Assembly: GCA_030141605.1 (NCBI GenBank)
Contig: JAQGDQ010000250.1
Span: forward strand, 122,001 to 186,000
DNA: 64,000 nt
Direction: 5' to 3'
Source of the DNA: Tubiluchus corallicola
Taxonomy: Eukaryota > Priapulida > Priapulimorpha > Priapulimorphida > Tubiluchidae
Shown here in pieces: positions 1-14,308 of the stretch (positions are counted from its first letter, which is position 1; every line of letters begins with the position of its first letter). The notes below the pieces were generated by a model. The model had not been told where the DNA came from. It did no database searches and saw only the letters and a program-made list of their open reading frames with translations. Position numbers and translations under genes: made by a program.

Positions 1-739
1 GTTCAGCATTATTAAAACCAAACGTCGATAAACAGAGAGTCATTAAGAAAGGAGTTATTGTATCTGAAAACGGGAGGAAGGTAAGACAGAATAGAAATTT
101 ATTTTTTTACATGGACGTACATCAAAACTGCATATAATACAATATTTTCATGATAGTCCGTGCACGTTTAGTAGATAATTAAATAGATAATTTCAAATAA
201 TTACACAATAAAGATTTCATATTAACAGCATACATTAAATTAAATGTATTCTTAAGCATTAAGAATTACAAATTTTAGATTATTAATAAGTGTCAGAAAG
301 TAAAGCTAATAAGAGCCATAAACATGAAATTCATAAACTTCGTAAGGAAAAATCGAAAATTTAAAACTTCAAAAGCTAAAAACTAGTTAAAAATTATTTA
401 CTAAATACAACAAAACTAGATTGGTAAAACGACATTTAAATTAAAAGTACTAAGACCTAAAATCAGACTCATGGGTGAACTTCACTTCTCTAATCCCAAG
501 AACAGAACTGCAAATGCAGAATTCGAATAGAGAATAGACAAACGATCGTGTTTTTAACATATGGCATTCCAAGGAGCAATTACACCTTAAGAGACCTTCC
601 CATTGCCAGATGCAAGTGACTCATTTTGATACAAACCCTAACGTTTTGCCGTTAAGAGACGACGTAAAACCAATAATCAGTAACAATACGTATACTGCAG
701 CTACAAAATCTTTATAAAAAACGGAAGAAAATATTTTAC

Positions 740-809
740 CTCATTTCTGTTTCCAATTCCCTTACTTGTTTGTCAACACCATCGAAATTTTTTCTTGCTT
801 CGTCAGCAA
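740..809 (-). CDS. PRKCSH: PRKCSH exon 13: helix before MRH domain
   Basis: A 70-nt exon encoding [20 protein letters not shown] and then EM, equivalent to the AAQEARNKFEEAERSL segment. Acceptor TTTAG, donor GTAAAA. The next expected exon (start of the MRH lectin domain) is not recognisable in 1-739 and must lie outside the window. Confidence 0.88.
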
Positions 810-3800
810 CTAAATGAAATGAAATGAAAACAATGAACAACAGAGTGAAAACTTATTCAGAATGATGTAATGAACAGTTATGCAGAACAAAGTGCATTCT
901 AAAGATCATTAGTAGATCTTGAATACAATATAAGTGGCTTATTTACACATAACACACTAAATTCACTAACAATGACAATGACAAAACTAATGTATACAGT
1001 AAACTCTGCATAACTCACATTCAGTCAGACGGAAAAACTTTGAGTTACGCAATGCTGACCATTTTCCAACATAAAAACTCTAAAGTCAAAGCTTCTATAC
1101 ATAAATGACAAGATTTGATGACAACTACATAAAGAATAACTGACGTAAATAGCTAGAGTAAAAAACAATTTTTGTAGTGAAACACAATTTTTTTGTTACA
1201 AAAGAATGCATACACAACATTCCTAAACAAGATGACATTGGTGCTACCAACGTCTTACGTACTGCAGTTCAGTTTGTGCAAAGTTCAATAATTTTACACT
1301 CTCCATAAAGTATTCAGTTATCTTCATCTGCACCAAGTCCTGTGCTTGTTTCATTAGCACTGTTTCGAATGAAAGCATGAAAGATCAATCCGGGAGAAAG
1401 TAATCGGGGAGAGCGACTTGTAAGACATCAGAATTTTCCCGCAAGACGATACTGTTTTTCAATTGTACGAAACTTTTTATTTTTCTGGAGTATAAATTCC
1501 ATATTTTAATTAGGTGAAGTAATTTACATAATAATTAAGTGAAATAATTAGGTGAAGTTATTTGAGTTAGGTGAAATTTTCAGTTATATATTTTGAATTA
1601 AGCGATATTTTTTGTAGGAAAAACGAAGGATTTCATCCGTTCCGCTGTAATTTTTTGAGTTACGCGGAGTTTACTGTATAATAATCTATTTAAAAATGCA
1701 GCACAAGCGACTTGAAAATAACAGTGACCACATCAAGTACAAACTTCTAATTAATTCTTGGGTTGCCTCATCATAAGGAGGCATTGTCCTCGAATCCTCG
1801 TCTTTTTTGCCAGCGTCATCAAATTCTGCATCATCCTCATCGTCGTCACGGTCGTAGAATTCATCGTCGTCGTCCCGATACTCCTGCAGAATAAAAAAAC
1901 AAATTTAAACTGGCAGCATCCAAACAGAAAAACAAAGAAACACTTGGGACTCAAAACAATCTGGAAAACGTTCTGATAGCAGCGAAAGAAAAAAGAACAA
2001 TAAACTTCTATTAATCAATATTTCACTGTGAAACAGAATAATGAAGTGTTAAAATCAATGAAAAATCAATGAGTAATCAATAAAAAAAATCTAAGGTTAT
2101 GAAATTATCTCTAACTACATAAATGGCACTCAAAAGTCATTTAGCATTGAAATTAAATACTAACTAATGGTGGATATCTCGAAGCAACAGAATTACTTGA
2201 ATCAAAACCACAGGCAAGGTTAAAATCAATATAACATAATAATGGACAGATCATGAAATTATTAGTAATAGTAATTGTCTGAAAGTAGTCAAATAACAAA
2301 AGTCTGCGCTGGCTTATAGACCTTACCCCAGTTTTGTCTCAAGTAATCCTACTGGATCAAGTTCAACATTTTATGTTAATTAGAAAAAAACAAGCTTTTG
2401 GACAACAGTCAGATTTCTCTTATGTTAACAGTTTGGCACACCGTGAACGGAGCTTCAGTAGTGAACAATAGGGTCAGCTATATCAGAATTCCGGTATAAC
2501 ATGGAAATGGAAAGCAGTAAGGCATTTTCCAGGTGGTTACAGATCCATTACACAGCTGACTCACTGTTGCTTAACTTTAGCTACTAGGTGCCCACCGTGA
2601 CAACTCGGCTATTCATTTTTCCCTAATGTTGTTCGCAGTACATAAAATGGGAGGCCCAAAAATGTTTTTTTTACAACATAACCAAAGACACAGAGGCATT
2701 GTTTGCAAAATCGGACACGATTCAGAATAATTCTTAGGACAATTTTCATTGTCAGTATTTTAAAAATGAAAAAATTGACACATAAACAAAAGATCCCATT
2801 GAGTACATCTTGGTTCCACATTGCAACCCAGTAAAGTAAACATCTGCCACCAGGGGTCAGTGCAACGGAGGGACAAACATCACTAGGTTAAAGTATCAAA
2901 CATCATCTGCTTCTGATTTTTTGCCAGCGCCAATTTGAGGATACATGGAAATTGCTACTGAAATAAAATCGCAGGTCACGTAAATGTTATTGCAACGCAC
3001 ACCAGGGGGTGCAAGCGAGTACAGCAGCAACAACAGGTAGCGGACATGTGCGAAGCAAAAACCTGAGATAGATAAACATGCCAATAATGTGTAAAACAAA
3101 TATGAAGTATGGGAACGTTGCGTGGGCAATGGGATGTTCTTCGTAATCCTGTTTTTCGTTACTATGCAACCTCGTATGTTTGCAATATTCCCACAAACTC
3201 GACTTGCTTTCGAGCTGACTCGACGTCAGAGAAGTGGCAATTATTACATCTTTATTCTATAATGTCTCGACCCATGTTTTTGTTTTCCCCAATAATGTCC
3301 AGTGACCTGTTGTTGTAAAAGCTGTTGCCAATCTGTGCAGGTTGACCCCAAACGATCGTACTTTCCAAACAAATGCAATTAACGTTCAACACAGAAAGAA
3401 TTGAGAACTACTAACATAAACAGTTCTATAATTCTCGAACGTTTACGGCTGTTATACTGCTTGTTTAAAAAAATATAGATAATTCTTAGTATAATGTTTA
3501 TCCAACTTGAACAGTGCAATTTTGCTGTTAAACAGTTACTTAAATGTTTAGTCATAAATTAATGTCTTCCTCGGGACATGGCTGCTGACTGTGTTGTACT
3601 GTTTGTGTGATTTTATTTACTGTATGTGTTGTACTTACTATTTTTAATGTAACTTTGATTATAGTATGTCACTGTAGTGTAGTGTGATGTAAAAATTTTT
3701 TTATACAGCTTTTTACACTGAAATAAAGCAATCTAATTTAATAACAATAGTAGCTACCAAGGTCAGCTCTGAATTACTATATCTTGGCTTAGATAAATCT

Positions 3801-6800
3801 TGCACTAAATGTTACCACTGACAACAAAGTCGCATGTTGTTGTCACAAATATGACAGCATTAATGCTCGACCTAATGATTAAAAATGACTCTAAGGTCAG
3901 CATGTGATGAAAAATGCAAACTGTTACATAATGTATTAATAACTTGTTTTATTTTTGTGCAGTTGTAAAAAAGATATCAAGAAAGTTGCTATACAATGCT
4001 GAGCTATGGCAAATTTTTACAATATGGGGATGGTTTTTAGACTAATAGCTGAATTATTCAATCAACTGTCTGCTCTGTTCCAGCAGATCCCTTCATGGCA
4101 GAAACTTCCACATGCAAAGTGCCTTGCAATGGTTCAAAATTCACAACAAAAATCAATGATAAGTAAAGCTATGAGTCAAATCATCCATATTTTTGTAAAT
4201 TCCTACAGACAATTTGCCTTAGCTACTTTCAAAAAAAGTGAAAATTTTATATGCAAGAGCATTTTAAACAGTGATGTTAACTTTACTTCCACAATTATAC
4301 GTCATTGGCGTAGTTTCTTACATCGGTAATTGTTATTTGTGTTATTACTGTGAGCCATAATTTATTGTATTATTTGTATATTAATTTGTGATCTGATATG
4401 AACTTCGTGAAGTTTTAAAAAAATATTAAATCAAATCAAATCTAAGCTTAAAAATTGGCAGGTAAAATTAAACATAAAAAGTAGCACAAATGATAAATAA
4501 CAAATAAAGAAAAGAAGGTGAGCAGAAATTATTTTTTCCGATGTTAGTTCAGTTTTTGATTAGAATAATGAGTACATGCTATTCCAAAGGATGATGTCAT
4601 AAAGAATAAAAAATAAATAAAGCCAGATATCATACACAAGTCAGTAAAAACAGAACCCCAAATTTCTCGAATTATAATCACAGCCATGTACAACTGCAAC
4701 GGGCACTGCACATGTTCAACTGTTGCAGTCATTCGGGCGCTTGCCGTATAGCGGTTAAAAACATAAACTGTTGATTTGCGGCGGAGACAAAATATTATGC
4801 GCAAAAAACAACCGTCATAAAAACCGGCGATCCTCCGCCCCTCGTTTCCTGCTTTTGCATCTGTGTCAAATTTGCGGAGAGTTTTGAAACCAAACTGGCA
4901 GCAAGTGATTCCGTGAAACAAGCAAGATTATGGCTTTCTTGTTGCCTGACACAATATTTTCACTGCGCGTAGCAAACAGGAGATAGACAGGCAGGGCATC
5001 TCAGCAATGGAGTGCCGATGCAGACATACAATCCGTAAATATAACGCGACGAAAAACCAGAAAGTTTTTACTAAAAAGTTAAACATGTCTGGTAGATTTT
5101 AATAAGACGGTATAACTAGAAGTAATAACATCTACTGAAACTGGTAGTCTCCTGGCTAACCCACATTCTTCTGACCATAGGCCAAGCGCTCGTCGATCCG
5201 CCCTCGAGCGTTATATAGGTTCTGACGATACATGGTCTGCTGCTAATCTGTGTCTTGTTTTTACTTCAGTTTATTTTAGAAACATAAATTCAAGGTTTGG
5301 GATTAGACAAACAGGGCGGGAGAGTTCTGGAGATGTAGCAACTGATAACAAGACAGCGAGAAGCCAAACCAGCAGAACAGTAGCAGTTAAATTAGATACA
5401 TCGGTCTCCTAGGTTCTGGAAATTTCCAAAGATAAACGGGGAAAAGTTACTTATTGAAACAATTTACGAAATCCGAAACGTATACATGAACAAAACAAGA
5501 GTATCCTTTGCATTAAAATGTTAGTAAAAAACTGACAGCAAAATTATCACTAATGGATTTTTTTACAATAATTAAAACCCAAATGGCCCTGATTGTCTTA
5601 CATCGTCATCATCACGGTCATATTCATCATCATCATCGAGGTTTTCCACTGGGTCAATATCGGGGGTAGGTGGTGCCTCGGTAAATGGTTCAGATCCTTC
5701 ATCGTCTACTCCAACTTCATCTATTGACTTATCTGCATCTGGTGCCTGTAACAAACAGACATAACAAATATTGTCCACTTGACAAAAAATGCCAAAAAAG
5801 AGTCACGTATAAAAGCTCTGTTCTGTCATAGAAACATTAATGATTACACAAAATTTTAACAAAAATTAATAAACCCAGCTAACTAGTATTATCCATAGTT
5901 GAAAAGTGGAGATAAAGAAAGATCATGAAGTGAAACTAAAAAATATATAATAAAAAATATATATAAAAATGTACAAAATATAACACTAAAAATATATAAC
6001 ATAAAAAAAAATAACATTTACAAAGCAGTTAAATAGTGACATTTGTAACATAGATGATTTACAGCTGCCGGCATGCCTGCCTGTCTGCCTGCCTGCCTGC
6101 CTGTTTGTCAGCCTAGCTGCGACCTACTCACTCATAACACAAAGTGATCGTTCAGGCATTATACTACAAACTGTATATTAAGCTATAAATGTACCAACTA
6201 CGAACCTTATACGTAAATTTAATTTTATAATTAGGCAAAATAGACCCAAACCTGGTACTTGTGACTTCTATACAGGTATTTCATTTTGTACCAAAGCGTT
6301 TCTGTGAATGTTTCTAAATCCCAATCCTTACTCGCATCATCTGAAAACCTCGTCTGAAAAAAGAGAATGTTTACTTAACTATTTTACAAAACACAAACCG
6401 GAATTAAAAGGGCAAACCTTGCATGAAATTGTGCATTGATGACAAATTAATCATATATGTAACAAAAAATCTCAAAACACTTCTAAAAATTTGTCAATTT
6501 GTTTGAAATCTCATTGCAAACAATAGAATGTGAAAACCAGGGCATTAAAGAAAAACTTGTTTCGCTAACTGAAACAAAACGTTGTCATTTCGCAACAATT
6601 TCTAAACACTAGATATATTCATTTATATTTAAACAATTATAGAATTGCGATTGAAAGCAATGGACATTCAAATAAAAAGTTTAGCACAGTTTATGTGTTT
6701 CATTATTGTGACTCCATTTTTCTGCATGTGGTACTGCTAATACTTGCTAGCAATACTTTATAGGACGTTTTGAAAACTCATGCTGGTTATTATGCATTTT

Positions 6801-9800
6801 GATTGTAAAAATGCACAGTAAAGCTAGTACTGTGCTAATAATCAATGTATACTGCCACAGCCTAGTAAACAAATCTGACTAAATGGATATCTTTATGATA
6901 GCGAGGTTCAAACGTTAGGGGAGCAAACACATAAAAAAGGTGCCGTGACACATACCAAACAATTTTTAATGCAGTGAATATACATTTTAATTTTGTGATT
7001 AAAATCAAAACATGAGACACAGTTACTTTGTATTTAAAAGGCCTACTATCAGACAATCATGTGACAAGAATGTACTACAATAATTAGATTTGGGGCAATT
7101 TGATACTTGGTTCAATCAGTCAACCTTATCAAAGGAGATGTGTAAATGCACGCTCAATTCAAAAACACATAAGGCAAATTGGTCAAATAAATAATTAATT
7201 AATTGGTTATTGGTAAAGTAATAATTTCACTGTTGAAAAGGCGTCAATTTTGAAAAATGTTCTTGGAGAAGCAGTTGCTCCCCTTCCTCCTCTGTTTGCT
7301 ACGCCATTGCTTACGACCATTAAAACAAAATTTAAGTTCATTCTAACTCTACCTTTAATTCATCTTCAGTCACTTCACCATCTTTGTCGACATCGAAAGC
7401 TGTAACTTTCATTAGCTCCTCAGGTGTGATGCTAAAAATTTTAAAAATAGGCATAACTAAACATAATTTAGAAGTGTTAACATGCTGAAATAAAAATTAC
7501 ATAAAATTACGTATTCAACTAGACAGTACAATTGCTCAACAAAGGTGGGCTGAGCAAAAGAAATGAAGCAGTTGTGAGTGGGAAGAAATGCTCGGAACAA
7601 CAGATACACGTATCTCAGTCAGTAGCGTAACTATACTTTTGCCCCTCCCCCCACAAATAGATCAGTAAGACTTTGCCCATCAGATGTAAAATTAACCATA
7701 GCCTTTTCATGCCCTTCCACAATCTTTAAAATTATTTATAAAACCATCACAAGTTGTCTTTAAATTTCTTTCATCATGATTTCGTGCTATCAACACTAAA
7801 CTGTCTAATAATACATTATGCAATACTTTGCGGTCTCTGGCGGCTCTTCTCTCATGCCCAGCGGCTTGCCCCCCTCTAATCCACACCCTTCTCCCAACTC
7901 CTAGGACTGCAAAGGCACACCTATAAACCTGTGCTTAATGTTCAAGCATACCAGGAATAAAAACGAATGTATAAAAAAAATGACAAGCTATTGATTAAAT
8001 AATTATAAAATCTCACACTCCGTCATTATCGGCATCAATGTCCTTAAAAGCAGCTTCAGCTTCAACTTGGTCCTTTTCTGACTGAACCCTCTTCTTCTCT
8101 TCTAAAAAAATGAAATAATTTTTATAAATTTCAATGAACTCTCAGTCAAATTGATTAAATAAACAAATTATTTTTAAATTTGTTAGTAAAATTGTCGTAA
8201 TCCTCATAGGAAAGTAAATAAAAGATGTGTGTTTCATTTGAGCGAGCCACTCGAAGAGATCAGATGCAAAAGACTTTACAATTTTACTAAAAATATCTTA
8301 TGAAGTTAAAAAAACCTGACTAAAATTCAGTTTGTTTTATTACATATAAATAGTCAGAGGCAGATTCAGGGGGGTGGGTTCCAAGGGGCCTGGGCCATAA
8401 CCCCTTTCACACTAATAGTTACAATACAACAATTAAACATTTTTCTAGATTATAAGCACTAGAGCAATTTACTAAATTCTAGCGGTGCCTTTATTGTAAT
8501 TTAATACCTGTAAAAATCACATATCACAAGGATTCTACTTTTCAAAACACATGATAGTTACGTACATCATGTATGCAGCACACCAGCATTAACAATCAAA
8601 CTCTTGAGGTGACAACTGTTTTAAACTAGAGAATACCCTTGTGAAAATGGCTTCTGCAGTAGTTTCTCTTATGCCCCACTCTATTCTGTCACCTGTGGTC
8701 AGTGATTTTGCACTTCTGTATTTGTCCCTTGTGTTTTTTTTGGCCGTGCTTCTGCATCTTTTTTATGTGCTTATATCCTTATTAGTATGATACCTTTATG
8801 TAGTAACAATACAAACGTGTTATGTGACAGTCCCTAAAAAACTAATCATAGTAACTCCAAGTCTTTTGTTTTCTTCCTTTTTATTTTACATGAAGAAGAA
8901 CTGCTGTGGCAGCATGAAACATGTTTTCACTTACTTTTGTGAGATTTTTAACTACGTGAGATTTTCAATTCACATGTTTCTGTGCCTTTTCTTTGAGCTT
9001 TTGTGCTTTTTAGTATGATAGCTTTATGTGTTAACAACATAAATAAAAAACACCCTAAAAATTAATCACAATCATTCCGTGTGAATTTTTGTTCTTATCC
9101 TTTACCTGAAGGTCTACTACAGCAGTAGTTTGAATAGTCACGTTTTTTCTATTTTTCGCTTAATTGTAGACTCACTGTAGACAGACAATTTTTACTCACT
9201 GCATGAAATTTTTAGCTTGTCAGCATAACTTCGTGAGCAGCTGTAGTTTCAAGGGTTATTACTATTACAAAAGACCCCACACATGAGTTAACACATGTTG
9301 ATTGAAGATGCTGATAAGTTGTGTATCGGAACCTGAATCGTGACAAACTGACAGCAGCTCGTGCTGGTGGTCCCGGGATGGACTTATCCGCACTTACTTA
9401 CAAAAACACCTTGCAGACACAAAATAAACTCAATGGAGGCGGCAACATCGCTCGGTGTTGCCAATGACAACATCTCAACAACTAGCTGGCTGGGAAGAAA
9501 ATAAGATGTGCAACAACTACTTCCTGTGATGCATCAACTTAATGGATTAAATGCAATAACGATGCAATTATGTCATGACATTCAACAGCGAGCCAGAGTT
9601 ATTTTTAAGTATGGACTTCAGCGAATGTTAACACATTAACATTTAAAAAATAGCCAAAATGAAGTTATATTGTCAGTAGCATGCTTGCTTATTTGGAAAA
9701 TTTAGGTTAATAGAAAACAAAATTTTTGAAAGGCTAAGAAGCTATAATGACTTTAAAAACACACAAGTCCATCAACAAAAAAATGAATACTATTAAGTCT

Positions 9801-12800
9801 GTGCACGAGTAATTTAAAAGTTGAATAAAATACTAAATACAATAGAAAAAGTAATACAATGTTTAATCCATGAAAAAATGACAGCAATAACAAAGAACTT
9901 TTCTTATATCACGCAATTAATCTTCAAAAACTTTTAATACGTTAGTGCTACAGAAAAAACTAACAGCAAAAACAACACAAGCCAAAAACTTCTATGCCTA
10001 TACAGCAAATTACAGGAATCTAAAGACACTATTCTACTTTAGTGAGGCTAAAGGATTCAGCATAGATAACATACTCAACTTAACAATAAAGTTTCATTGG
10101 TTTCCGGTGTCAAGAGTAAACATATCAGCCCCCAAGGAGTAGCTATACGATTACTGTGAACTGGGACAGAACTACTAAACTGCTTGAAAATGCACTGAAA
10201 TATAAACTAAAAACAGCAAGCATTGCATTAGTGCACCAAGCACGACCTGCTGTGAATATCCCACTAGGAGGCATGAACCACTAGCTAGACAGTTATTGGT
10301 AAAGAGTTAAGCTCGTGTAGGAGAGATGTTTTGTTTTTCTATGTGATACAATGGCTAATTATTAGCCAAATGACATAATTTAACATGTAATGAATACACA
10401 AGGCGACGAGTAAAAAGCAAAAAAGAAATGAAAGAGAAATACTTTCTTTCACTTTATATAATTTATTTGTCTGTTAAAACATTTAAAGTGAAAGAAATAT
10501 AAGACATGTATTGTCTTCATTTCATGTATCAGTATCATAATTCACTACTTCCATCAGCTTTTCAGTCATACTTTAGTCCAGTTTCAGATCAACATGATCA
10601 TTGCACAAGATATTCAGTCGAAAACTATGTACTCCCCCTTGCAAAAACAAATATAATGAAACAGTCATCAAAATATAATGCTATTAAAATATGGTCATCA
10701 ATTCCGCGTGAAATGAAAACTCTTAATCTTTATCAATTTAAAAAAGCATCAAAGAATTACCTACTACAATGGTATAATTAATTCACAATTTTACTCATCC
10801 TGATCTTAAGTTACTAACAAAACTTATTTTGTTCTAATGTATGCTATAACTGATGAAAATGTAATGTTAATTGTCAATTGTTTCACTTATCTGGAGGAGG
10901 ACTCGAAAGCTAAATGCTCCTTCCTCCTCCTCACAGTAACTCGCATAGTTTATTTTTTTTCAATGTTATATCAATTTATATGTATGTTTGAGTTGCTGTG
11001 GAATAAATTAATAATTCATACTGATCTTTAATGAAGTTATGTAATTAATTCGATCAGCAAAAATTTCAGAATCAAGTTGTTGTGAAACTTGAATTTTTTT
11101 AAAAAATCTATTGTGTGATTCGAAATCAATTTTAAGTTAGTTTAGTTTAGTTTGTTAATATCACCTTATATTACAAGTCTGCAATTCATGTGATAATATC
11201 GATCATGTATTACAGAATCACCTGAACCAGTCAATAAATACATAATGATATCTCATTAAGCACGTCTCCTAAGTCAAAAATAAAACTTATTGGGTACCAC
11301 CACAATAGTAGCGAATAAAAGATTAGATAAACAAGTTTGGAAATCCTTAAATTTTGAAACAAACCAATAAACTAAGCATACCTTGCCACTTATTATTATG
11401 GTCGTCTTTTGCCTGTTTTTCCGGCTCCTCAGCTGTTTTTTTAATTTCTGTAAATTAAATTCATCGTTGCAAACATTTATGTCAAACTTTGTAATAATCT
11501 CTGTAACACTAGAAAACAATTACCACATTTTGATTAAGGTAGTTTAACATCTAAAAATCTATCAATAAGTTAATTTGGTTACATTGACTAGATAGTTTGA
11601 GTAAACTGTGGATTGGTGGTTCCACTGACTGCGTGATGCTAGTGTGAAAATTCAAGCACGTTCTGGACTGCGAGTTGATAGCCGAAATGGTAACGCGTGC
11701 GACTTCGTATCACATGGTTTTGGTTCGAAACCTGCTTGACTAATAATTTTTCAGGGCCTTTCTCCTTCAATTAATTAGCTAATTAATTAATTAACTTGAA
11801 GTCTAACTATGATCAACACACATCTTATTTTTTGATGCATTCTAAAAAATTTTGCAGAGATAAGATGGGTATGCAAGCATTCTCTTTTTTGTTTGAAGTA
11901 GAAAGAAAATTTACTGATAATTCAAAATATTAAATGGTCAATGGCTGAGAATGTGCCGAACAATCAATGTCTGATGATCTCAGCAACTGTCAGTAGTTAA
12001 AATCACAATTTTTATAAATTCTCTGCAAGATAATGTAATTTATTTTTACGTAACCAATGATTTGTGCTCTACAAATCAATAATACAAATGCATGATCAGA
12101 CTTCATTTTAACTTCTTCAGTCATTAAAATTTCGTCGTTTGGTAATCACTGCAATGATTTAAAGCTCTGTATGCCTTTGCTGGTTCAATATCTAGTGGTA
12201 GAGAGTTATTCTTGACAATGAACTAAATACCAGTCCTGCTACAGTCATTATCATAATATTAGGCAAAGCCATTGACTAGTTGATGGCTGATTAGGTGCCG
12301 AACTAAATGAAGAAATCACTGGTTGCAACATGAACTGTGGTTGGAATACATGAGAATGATACACAATACCAAGGTGAATTTACTAGCCATACATGTAATT
12401 CCTTGGATGTTTCCTGTAAACATGGGTGCCGGCAGGCGGACGCACTGACGCACGTGCGTCTACAGAATTTCTTAAGAAAAATTTTTTATGGCTAAATAGA
12501 GTTTTTAGCAGTAAACCAAGATGCACATCAGCCCATTGTTTGTTTGCGCAATCCCTGAGCAGTCAGCTGATTTGCATAGTGAAATTATGTGTATGTATAT
12601 CACTTACATAGTGTGGATTCTCTTATTGATTTCAGTTGTCTAGACAGTCTTTAGCTAACTATAACTGCACTTCTGCATTTAGGGGGTGGACCCAAGGGGC
12701 CTGGGCCCCCTTTTCATGGTAGCGGTGAAATTATGAGTCAAGAGCGCTCCCCCAGGCCTCCTAGCTGCTTGTGTGTCAAATTTTTTAACCTCTGGCGGCA

Positions 12801-14269
12801 CCCATGCCTTTAAAGGTGTTTCCTAGGTTAATATTATCTATAATTAAAAGTTCTACATGCAGACCTCTCAACCTTAAGGGAAATCTGGAGATTTTTTTAA
12901 AAAGTTAAAAAACCTGGAAATTTATGTTGTAAAAATAGAAAGCCAGCTTATGATTACTTAGGCACTGAAACCTTTTCTTGAAAAAAGTTAAATAGATGTA
13001 GTTAAATGTTAAAACAGATTTGCCAAAACTTTGCCAGCCAAAACAGTGACACACTTTGGCTAAATTCTGTTGACGATTATTGATCATTTATCGATCACGA
13101 TCACATTTGATGTAAAGTGAGCTCATTAATGAGGTTGCTCCTATGTGAAACAGGTTCACATACAAAATTTTTATACATCTTTTAATTTCATTCAGCAAAA
13201 TAAAAATTTACCGATCTTTACTGGCATGATAAAGCAAAGGTGTACCATGAAACTGTAGGAAATGAGTTCAAATAAAAATCAGGAGACTCGTGGTAAAACT
13301 GTAAGAGTTAAAAGGCCTATCTTTAAAAATTTCAAAAAACAAATGAGATTAAAAAAACCTGCTTATGACAATTATCATTTCATTTGTTTTGAACTAGATT
13401 TGAGGCACTTTTATCTGGATTCAGCTACTAAATTTTATTCATATACATACAGTCAAACCTCCTCATAATGCCCCTCCCCCCTTTATAATGCCAAACTCGC
13501 TTAACACCAGCTTTTTTGCAGTGTCAAAGTAGGCGTATAAAGAAAATTGACTTTATATATGCAAATACCTTCTAATTCATTTCTTTTGGCTAAAAGTTGT
13601 TCTTTTTGTTGTTCTAATTCTTTCCGTCGATCCTTGAAAAAAGGAAAAAACAAACAGTTTAATTTTCAATGCCAGCAAATGTATCAATTGCAAAAACGTA
13701 AACAACAAATCTAAAACTACACATATCATAACATTATAAAAATAGTGGGTGGTAAGTGTACATAAATTTTATATCATATTATCATTTGAATCTGTAGGTA
13801 TTGAAATCCTGCAGATGGGAAACTTAGTTTGTTGGAATGGAAAATGACTACTCAGTGCCATGAATACAGTAGATGAAGCCATAAAAAATGTAGCATTTAC
13901 TACAGAACCAAGCAATGTATGCATAAATATAAAACCCTGGAAGCAAAGGTTATCAGTATACATAACACATCAAAAACACATATTACACGGCAGAAAAATA
14001 AAAACTGAACAGTAAGCAGTCTTACACAGCCTCAATATAACAAATAAACAGAAATAATTTACACAACATCAGATCGGTATAACAAATCATTTAAACGAGT
14101 TTCGTAAACTAGACATTCTGCCGAATTAAAGCTCCAAGCAAAACATAAAACAACACATATGTAACCCAAAATACTATCACAAAATACGTGTAAATTCTAG
14201 CACCATCATGGATAACATCACTATCACCATCATCATCATCATCATTCACCATCACCATCATATCAACAA

Positions 14270-14308
<39 letters not shown>

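Noticed and set aside
1-739. First MRH-domain exon of PRKCSH
   Set aside because: I looked for the expected ISFDFGP-type sequence on the minus strand and did not find it; the exon is probably outside the window.
4544-4921. 125-codon minus-strand frame as a gene
   Set aside because: Mixed composition, no domain, lies in a PRKCSH intron, no splice support.
13450-13500. Tigger-like TIR (ACAGTCAAACCTCCTCATAA)
   Set aside because: Resembles a transposon left end but no inverted partner was found within a plausible distance.
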